Shown here piece after piece: positions 58,515 through 64,000 of a stretch of DNA of 64,000 nucleotides. The notes beneath the pieces are model-generated. The model made no database searches. It was not told where the DNA came from and was given only the letters and a program-made list of their open reading frames with translations. The DNA lies in assembly GCA_964649745.1 (NCBI GenBank), contig CAZYQI010000013.1:1-64000 (forward strand). The letters run 5' to 3'. The stretch is from CAZEHS01 sp964649745 (lineage in GTDB: Bacteria > Bacillota > Clostridia > Peptostreptococcales > Acidaminobacteraceae). A program made the position numbers and the translations under genes. Position 1 is the stretch's first letter; the number at the start of each line of letters is the position of its first letter.

Positions 58515-59882
58515 TTATTTGCCCAGACAAAACTGACTGAAAACAGACTCAATCAGATCCTCCGACAACGTATCTCCAGTAATTCTACCCAATATATCAA
58601 ACAGTCCCCTTAAATCCATTTCAATCAGATCATAGGGTTGCCGTTCCTCAATGGAGCCCGTAACATCCTCCAAAAGCTTCAATCCTTCTTCAAGGATACT
58701 CAGATGCCTCACATTGGTTATAAAGCTAAAACCGGATGGATTGACGCTGTTGGTGTTCACCGCTTCTTCAATCGCTGCCTCCAGCATGGAAAGCCCTATT
58801 TCATTCGTTGCAGATGTCTTGATGATCTTCGCCCTTGGCACCATGGCACGGATCTCAGCTTCACTGATCTTTTGGTCAAGATCCGATTTGTTCAATATCA
58901 CAATCGCCGGTTTCTCCGCCACCTGTTCAAGCAATTCCCTGTCATCGGCGGTAAGGGGCTCCGAAACGTCCAATACCGTCAGGATCAGATCTGCATCCCG
59001 ATATCTGGCCCGAGTCCTCTCAACACCTATTTTCTCTACAAGATCATTTGTTTCTCTTATGCCTGCCGTATCCATCAGTCTTACCGGAATCCCACGGACA
59101 TTCAGATACTCCTCAATCACATCACGGGTAGTTCCCGGAATTTCCGTCACAATGGCACGCTCTTCCTGCAGGAGAGCATTCATAAGGGAGCTCTTTCCAA
59201 CGTTTGGCCGGCCGATCAACGCCACCTTCAGCCCCTCCCGTATGATCCGGCCTCTTCCTGCGTCACGGATCAGGGATTCCAGCTGTTCCCGCATCAACGC
59301 CACCTGCGGTGCGATTTCTTCATACGTGATCTCTATGATATCCTCTTCCGGATAATCGATATTGACCGCCAGATGGGTTATCATTCTCAGCAGCTCTGCC
59401 CGCAGACCGTTGATTACCTTGGAGAGATTACCCGATAATTGAAGCATCGCCGTATCAAAAGCCAGATCGGTCTTTGCCTGAATCATATCCATGATGGATT
59501 CCGCCTGACTAAGATCCAGACGGCCATTCAGGAAGGCCCGTTTCGTAAACTCTCCGGGTTCTGCCTGCCGGCATCCTGCATCCAGCACAGCCTTGAATAC
59601 GCGGCGCAGGGCTACCGTGCCTCCATGGCAGTGTATCTCCGCCATATCCTCCCGGGTATAGGATTTCGGTCCCTTGAAAAGCACCAGCAGACCTTCATCC
59701 AGAAGATGATCCCCTGCAACGATATGTCCATAATAGAATCGCCAGGGCATCAGTTGCTCTACCGTTTCCTTATGGAACCGGAACATCTTCCGTACAACTG
59801 CTTCCGCCTCTTCCCCTGAAATTCGGATAATACCGATGGCAGACTCCCCTGCAGCTGTTGAAATTGCGCAAATGGTATCCAT
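58515..59882 (-). CDS. mnmE: tRNA modification GTPase MnmE
   Basis: 455 aa. N-terminal folate-binding domain (MDTICAISTAAGESAIGIIR), helical domain, inserted G domain with G1 GRPNVGKSSLMNAL, G2 TTRDV, G3 DTAGI, G4 NKSD, and the C-terminal CLGK with the essential Cys. Partner of MnmG. A terminator upstream separates it from the jag gene. Confidence 0.97.
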   Translation of the reverse strand: MDTICAISTAAGESAIGIIRISGEEAEAVVRKMFRFHKETVEQLMPWRFYYGHIVAGDHLLDEGLLVLFKGPKSYTREDMAEIHCHGGTVALRRVFKAVLDAGCRQAEPGEFTKRAFLNGRLDLSQAESIMDMIQAKTDLAFDTAMLQLSGNLSKVINGLRAELLRMITHLAVNIDYPEEDIIEITYEEIAPQVALMREQLESLIRDAGRGRIIREGLKVALIGRPNVGKSSLMNALLQEERAIVTEIPGTTRDVIEEYLNVRGIPVRLMDTAGIRETNDLVEKIGVERTRARYRDADLILTVLDVSEPLTADDRELLEQVAEKPAIVILNKSDLDQKISEAEIRAMVPRAKIIKTSATNEIGLSMLEAAIEEAVNTNSVNPSGFSFITNVRHLSILEEGLKLLEDVTGSIEERQPYDLIEMDLRGLFDILGRITGDTLSEDLIESVFSQFCLGK

Positions 59883-59928
59883 GATAACCTTCTTTCAATC
59901 CGTTCTGCGGATTCAAGCTATAATAGAA

Positions 59929-59950
59929 AAGCCCAGTTTTCACTGGGCTT
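59929..59950 (-). terminator. Terminator after jag
   Basis: AAGCCCAGT / ACTGGGCTT stem with a 4-nt loop, followed on the minus strand by TTTCTATTATAG. Ends the rpmH-to-jag transcript; the TATTAT that follows may be the mnmE -10 box. Confidence 0.8.
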
Positions 59951-59965
59951 CTAACAGTCGTTCTG

Positions 59966-60646
59966 CTAAGATTGTCTGGGCGCCCTTCTGGGTCGGTTTG
60001 AACTTCCAGAATGCTGGGCCGCACTCTTATTCAGCGATATGACCACTTTTCTGAAAGGCTCGTCCCCTTCACTTCGTGTGCTGACATAAGAATTATTCTG
60101 CAGTGCGGAATGAATGATACGTCTCTCATAGGGATTCATTGGCTCAAGGGTGATGTCCTTGCGATATTGCTTTGCCTTATGAGCAAGCTTGTGAGCAAGT
60201 TTTACCAGTGTTTCTTCCCTTTTCCCTCGGTAGTTTTCAGTATCAAGCATTACACGGATGTAATCCTCATGATCCTTGTTAACCACAAGGCTCACCAGGT
60301 ATTGGAGGGAATCCAGTGTCTGTCCCCTCCGTCCGATCAATAGGGCCATATCTTTCCCTTCTATGGTCACATTGAGGGTTTTATCATCCATAACCGCCTT
60401 AATTTCCGCATCCAGATTCATTTTTTCAAAAACTTTTCCAAGGAAATCAACGGCTCGGGTCTCTGGATCTTCTTCGTTCACCGTTACCTTTACCTTAACT
60501 TCCTTGCTCTTGAAGATGCTGAATATCCCTTTTGAGGTATCTTCAAAAATCTCGATTTCAACTTTATCACGGGTGGTTTTCAACTGTACCAATGCCTGTG
60601 CTATTGCGTCCTCTGCATTTTTACCGATTATTTCAACGACTCTCAT
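59966..60646 (-). CDS. jag: RNA-binding protein Jag (KhpB)
   Basis: 226 aa. Jag_N domain (residues 1-50, IEIFEDTSKGIFSIFKSKEV), KH domain with LLIGRRGQTLDSLQYL, R3H domain with MNPYERRIIHSAL, and a basic Ser/Arg tail. KhpB binds many RNAs and affects cell elongation and division. Overlaps the yidC stop by ATGA. Confidence 0.94.
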   Translation of the reverse strand: MRVVEIIGKNAEDAIAQALVQLKTTRDKVEIEIFEDTSKGIFSIFKSKEVKVKVTVNEEDPETRAVDFLGKVFEKMNLDAEIKAVMDDKTLNVTIEGKDMALLIGRRGQTLDSLQYLVSLVVNKDHEDYIRVMLDTENYRGKREETLVKLAHKLAHKAKQYRKDITLEPMNPYERRIIHSALQNNSYVSTRSEGDEPFRKVVISLNKSAAQHSGSSNRPRRAPRQS

Positions 60647-61362
60647 TTAACTTCTACCTCCTTTGTCAGCCGCGTCAACATCAGCTGCTGAACAATCTGG
60701 AACAGCGTACTCACGACCCAGTAGAGTGTGAGACCCGCTGACATCGTGATCCCGAAATACAGAATCATCAATGGCATCATTATCGTCATCGTGCGCATCG
60801 TGGGATTATCCATCGACTGCCCACCGGTGTTCATGGTCTTTGTCTGCAAGTAGGTCAGTATTGCTGCAATGATGGGCAGGACTCCCGGCATGGTTTTGTA
60901 AAACTCTGAAGCCTGCATCAGATTGTACATCGTATCCGGTACGGTCAGGTTCTGCATCCAGAAAAAAGGCGTGCTGATTGCTGTTTTTCCCAATTCCCGT
61001 ATCGCATCATTGTTAAAAACATAAGTCATTGGTACACGCATGGCTTCATACATGCCCAAAAGGATTGGCATTTGCATCAATATAGGCAAACAGCTGGCAA
61101 ATGGATTAACCTTGTGTTCCTTGTAAAGCTCCATTGTCTTGATGTTCAATGTTTCTTTATCATTATGATACTTATCCTGAAGCTTCTTAAGCTCCGGCTG
61201 AATCTTCTGCATCTCTTTAGTCGCAAGAATCTGCTTATAGGTAAGTGGCATAAGGAGCAGTTTGATCAGAATGGTAAAGAGTACAATCGCTAATGCATAA
61301 TTGCCTACTACACTGAAAATATATCCCAGCACCGGACCCATCAGTTCCGCAAATATCTTCAC
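60643..61362 (-). CDS. yidC: Membrane protein insertase YidC/Oxa1
   Basis: 239 aa. Five hydrophobic segments with ALAIVLFTILIKLLLMPLTY, SCLPILMQMPILLGMYEAM and the last pair MMPLMILYFGITMSAGLTLYW. Short Gram-positive type without the large periplasmic domain or a lipobox. Inserts membrane proteins with or without SecYEG. The start is GTG, with AGGAGG upstream. Confidence 0.95.
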   Translation of the reverse strand: MKIFAELMGPVLGYIFSVVGNYALAIVLFTILIKLLLMPLTYKQILATKEMQKIQPELKKLQDKYHNDKETLNIKTMELYKEHKVNPFASCLPILMQMPILLGMYEAMRVPMTYVFNNDAIRELGKTAISTPFFWMQNLTVPDTMYNLMQASEFYKTMPGVLPIIAAILTYLQTKTMNTGGQSMDNPTMRTMTIMMPLMILYFGITMSAGLTLYWVVSTLFQIVQQLMLTRLTKEVEVK

Positions 61363-61386
61363 AATTTTCCTCCTAAATACATCCAG

Positions 61387-61599
61387 TTATTTTAAGGGAT
61401 CATATCCGCCAGGATTGAAAGGATTGCACCGCAAAAGCCGCCATATGGCTAGGGCAGTTCCTTTTACCGCTCCATATCGCGTCAGTGCCTGAAGGGCGTA
61501 CTCTGAACAGGATGGATAGAATCGGCACGTGGGACCGCCTTTTAACGGCGACAAAACTACTCTATATATACGGATCAATAGGATAAGCAGATGCTTCAT
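61387..61599 (-). CDS. yidD: Membrane protein insertion efficiency factor YidD
   Basis: 70 aa. IRIYRVVLSPLKGGPTCRFY and PSCSEYALQALTRYG are the family signature, with an amphipathic helix at the N terminus. It assists YidC. The ATG overlaps the rnpA stop (ATGA). Confidence 0.95.
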   Translation of the reverse strand: MKHLLILLIRIYRVVLSPLKGGPTCRFYPSCSEYALQALTRYGAVKGTALAIWRLLRCNPFNPGGYDPLK

Positions 61600-61937
61600 T
61601 GCACATCCTTCCTCACTTTGTTCAACACCTGGTTCATATGCTTTTCAGTGGTTTTAAAATCTGCCTGGTTCATCCGTACTCTTGCGATAAGGACCATATC
61701 CAGACCGCTTTTCAGAGTAAGGGGCGTCAGCCGAAAGGCTTCTCTAATCAGTCTTTTTGCACGATTTCTTACAACACTGTTCCCTACTTTTTTACTCACG
61801 GAAATTCCCAATCGGTTCTGACCGGTGCCGTTCCGCATAAAGTATAGAACAAGGTAAGGCGTGACAACGGATTTCCCCCTTGAATAAATCTTCTTGAAAT
61901 CTTCGTTCTTCTTTAACTTCTCAGCCTGTTTCAACAT
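61596..61937 (-). CDS. rnpA: Ribonuclease P protein component
   Basis: 113 aa. KLKKNEDFKKIYSRGKSVV, then the RNR motif SVVRNRAKRLIREAFRL. Protein subunit of the tRNA 5-prime processing ribozyme. The start was chosen at the ATG with GGAG 4 nt upstream; thirteen in-frame codons before it are not family-like. Confidence 0.95.
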   Translation of the reverse strand: MLKQAEKLKKNEDFKKIYSRGKSVVTPYLVLYFMRNGTGQNRLGISVSKKVGNSVVRNRAKRLIREAFRLTPLTLKSGLDMVLIARVRMNQADFKTTEKHMNQVLNKVRKDVQ

Positions 61938-61985
61938 GCTTCTCCGTTTTTTCAACGATTGTAAAAAAGACCACAATTTGCGGTC

Positions 61986-62123
61986 TTATGCGGTCAAAGC
62001 TTTTCTTCCTTTTCGACGGCGTGCTCTGAGAACATTCCGGCCTGATTTTGTTTTCATGCGTTTTCGGAAGCCATGCTCAACCTTACGTTGTCGCTTCTTT
62101 GGTTGATAAGTACACTTATTCAT
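61986..62123 (-). CDS. rpmH: 50S ribosomal protein L34
   Basis: 45 aa: it begins MNKCTYQPKKRQRKVEHGF and continues through NVLRARRRKGRKAL, the invariant L34 sequence, with a slightly unusual N-K-C in place of K-R at residues 2-4. GGAGG lies 12 nt before the ATG. First gene of the rpmH-rnpA-yidD-yidC-jag operon, immediately left of oriC, 48 nt before rnpA. Confidence 0.97.
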   Translation of the reverse strand: MNKCTYQPKKRQRKVEHGFRKRMKTKSGRNVLRARRRKGRKALTA

Positions 62124-62661
62124 TGTATTGAAACACCTCCTTAAATCAAGATTCTATTGAACAGTCATTGTTCGTCCTGAAAAGTCTGCTCTGTAATTAT
62201 AACTTCTCGCATACCCACTGTCAATAATAACTCACCCTGGCAAAACATTTCCTTTATAATGTATGATTCAATCCAAGAATTCAGAAAAGAAAAAGCGAGT
62301 TTTTTCAAGCAATAAAGCCTGTGGATAATTTATTCTACTTCAATTGAATTTGCACCTCTATTCTGCTATGATAGTACCATGCCTGTGGATAATATCTCTA
62401 ATCCTATGATTTAACATAAACGAACGGACAATGTGGATAGAGATGTGGATATCCACATTTTTTAACCCAATGTGTGTCCTAATTGGCTGACTTGCCTGCA
62501 TAGGTTAAGGGTCAGTTTCTTTCTGTTGATAACTGGATTCGGGGATTTATTGTCTTTATTCTTCACCACCCGGTCTTCTGAATAAGGGATCGTTTTTTAA
62601 TATTATCAACACTATTACTCATCTCCTGTGGATAAACAGGTGAACTGTAGGAGGGCCCGTT
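62124..62661. other. oriC: Chromosomal replication origin (oriC)
   Basis: A 538-bp AT-rich gene-free region between rpmH and dnaA. Perfect DnaA boxes in TGTGGATAA form lie at 62320, 62384 and 62627; near matches at 62432 (TGTGGATAG), 62444 (TGTGGATAT), 62449 (ATATCCACA, opposite strand), 62524 (TGTTGATAA) and 62603 (TTATCAACA). The AT-rich stretch at 62590-62620 beside dnaA is the likely unwinding element. Gene order and strand switch on both sides support the call. Confidence 0.9.
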
Positions 62662-63990
62662 TTGAGCAGCACCATTCATGATATCTGGGAAAGAGCCTTA
62701 AAAATTATTCATGCCGAATTGCCCGAAGTCAGCTACAACACATGGCTTAAAACCCTTGAGCCGTTTTCCATTCAGGATGACCTCTTTATCCTTACTGTTC
62801 CCAACAGCTTCAACAAGGATATTCTGGAATCCCGATACACGGGGCTCATCATCAATGCCTTAAAACAGGCAACCTCGAAAAACTATCGTGTGGAACTCAT
62901 CCTGCCCTCCAGTGCTCAAGACTACATAGACGCCGCTGCCATGGTCAACAATTCGGATTTTGAGCCCCCTCAGCTCAATCCAAAGTATGTGTTCAATGAA
63001 TTTGTTATAGGAAACAGCAATCGTCTGGCTCATGCAGCCTCGTTGGCTGTATCGGAATCACCGGCAAAAGCATACAACCCTCTTTTCATTTATGGGGGAG
63101 TAGGGCTGGGAAAAACTCACCTTATGCATGCCATTGGCCACTATGTACTCAACAACAACGCCAATGCGAAGGTGGTATACGTTTCCTCCGAAAAATTCAC
63201 CAATGAGCTGATCAACTCCATTAAAGATGATAAAAATGAAGAATTCCGTAACAAATACAGGACTGTGGATGTCCTTATGGTGGATGATATCCAGTTTATT
63301 GCCGGCAAAGAACGTACCCAGGAAGAATTTTTCCATACCTTTAATGCGCTCTATGAAGCAAATAAACAGATTATTCTTTCCAGTGACCGCCCTCCCCGAG
63401 ATATCCCCACATTGGAGGATCGCCTCCGTTCCCGTTTTGAATGGGGTCTTATCACGGATATTCAGGTTCCTGATTTTGAAACACGGATTGCTATTTTGAG
63501 GAAAAAAGCAGAAACCGAAAAAATTGAGCTTCCTAACGATCTTCTTCACTTTGTCGCCAAGAAAATCAAATCAAATATCCGAGAGCTGGAAGGGGCATTG
63601 AACCGCATTATCGCCTACTCGTCCCTTACGAATCAGGATATAAGCATTGAATTGGCGTCCGAAGCACTTAAAGACATCATTTCAAACAGTGCTCCCAAGC
63701 AACTGAGTGCTACTATTATAAAGGAAGTTGTTGCTCAGTACTTCAATATCAACGTCCGCGAATTTGATTCAAAGCGCAGATCCCGTTCTATTTCTTATCC
63801 CCGCCAGATTGCCATGTTTCTTTGCCGGGAGCTGACCGACATGTCTCTTCCGAGAATCGGTGAAGAATTTGGGGGTAGAGATCATACCACCGTCATTCAT
63901 GCCTATGACAAAATTACCAACGATATCAATGCTTCTGACGATTTTAGAAAACGTGTTGAAAAAATAAAGAAAGACATTCAGGGAGATTAA
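62662..63990 (+). CDS. dnaA: Chromosomal replication initiator DnaA
   Basis: 442 aa. Domain I (residues 1-80, IWERALKIIHAELPEVSYNTW), a short domain II, AAA+ domain III with Walker A YGGVGLGKTHLMHA, Walker B LMVDDIQFIAGKE and sensor SSDRPPRDIPTLEDRLRSRF, and domain IV with the signature GGRDHTTVIHAYDKI. It begins with TTG, preceded by AGGAGG at about 8 nt. Only the + strand gene at the right end; complete within the window. Confidence 0.97.
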   Translation: MSSTIHDIWERALKIIHAELPEVSYNTWLKTLEPFSIQDDLFILTVPNSFNKDILESRYTGLIINALKQATSKNYRVELILPSSAQDYIDAAAMVNNSDFEPPQLNPKYVFNEFVIGNSNRLAHAASLAVSESPAKAYNPLFIYGGVGLGKTHLMHAIGHYVLNNNANAKVVYVSSEKFTNELINSIKDDKNEEFRNKYRTVDVLMVDDIQFIAGKERTQEEFFHTFNALYEANKQIILSSDRPPRDIPTLEDRLRSRFEWGLITDIQVPDFETRIAILRKKAETEKIELPNDLLHFVAKKIKSNIRELEGALNRIIAYSSLTNQDISIELASEALKDIISNSAPKQLSATIIKEVVAQYFNINVREFDSKRRSRSISYPRQIAMFLCRELTDMSLPRIGEEFGGRDHTTVIHAYDKITNDINASDDFRKRVEKIKKDIQGD

Positions 63991-64000
63991 TCACAATTTC

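Overview
The window is a replication-origin-proximal segment of a low-to-medium G+C Firmicute, most likely a member of the class Clostridia. The signs are: dnaA reading right at the far right end with oriC and rpmH-rnpA-yidD-yidC-jag-mnmE-mnmG-rsmG-parA-parB reading away from it; a walRK-yycH-yycI-walJ-rlmH cluster; a small (bacterial type) SRP RNA between tadA and dnaX; strong GGAGG ribosome-binding sites; a Firmicute-type BirA operator; and selenium-trait genes (yedF, DUF3343, yqeC, mocA-like) typical of anaerobes. Almost every gene left of oriC is on the minus strand, co-directional with leftward replication. I cannot name the species.

Layout. 1-12.3 kb is an accessory and decaying zone: an ornithine cyclodeaminase-family gene, an orphan carbamate kinase flanked by two copies of an inverted-repeat element, uppP, yjdM, an esterase, a DUF2200 gene, 5-prime fragments of two broken genes (a periplasmic solute-binding sensor and an AlbA_2/Schlafen-type protein), a SNF2 helicase with its SWIM partner, and then an XRE-ImmA-PIN operon sandwiched between two ~490-bp direct repeats. 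Each repeat carries an RlmH-like SPOUT gene, one intact and one frameshifted. This block abuts the 3-prime end of the true rlmH. 12.3-21 kb is the WalRK cell-wall regulon core plus a LysM/G5/M23 peptidase. 21-31.7 kb holds dnaD-dnaC (+ strand, behind DnaA boxes), purA, bioY with a BirA operator, a DUF1858 gene, a GNAT gene, dnaB, and a moxR-DUF58-transglutaminase operon. 31.8-35.4 kb holds gdpP-rplI and rpsF-ssb-rpsR. 36.7-44.2 kb is one tightly packed operon (hybrid kinase, ecsC-like, rlmL-like, yqeC, mocA-like, DUF5711, cvpA, yedF, DUF3343, DUF951). 44.3-48 kb holds dnaX-ybaB-recR, SRP RNA, tRNA-Ser, tadA and tRNA-Arg.

48-50.3 kb contains an unrecognised four-gene set: two small HTH-plus-coiled-coil proteins, an acidic helical protein and a single-pass OmpA-domain protein. 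Its design resembles a DNA-to-envelope tether and it lies about 4 kb from parABS. 51-53 kb is an AcoR-like bEBP that has lost the GAFTGA loop and the Walker B glutamate, with several copies of a TGTYTCA-NTA-TGRTACA-like palindrome at its 3-prime end. From 53.3 kb to the end come a lipid kinase, parB and parA with two perfect parS sites, the mnm/rsm genes, the yidC operon, rpmH, oriC and dnaA.

The best candidates for undescribed biology are the SPOUT-flanked XRE-ImmA-PIN module, the origin-proximal HTH/coiled-coil/OmpA set, and the degenerate bEBP with its operator array. All functional proposals for these are inference from sequence reading alone.
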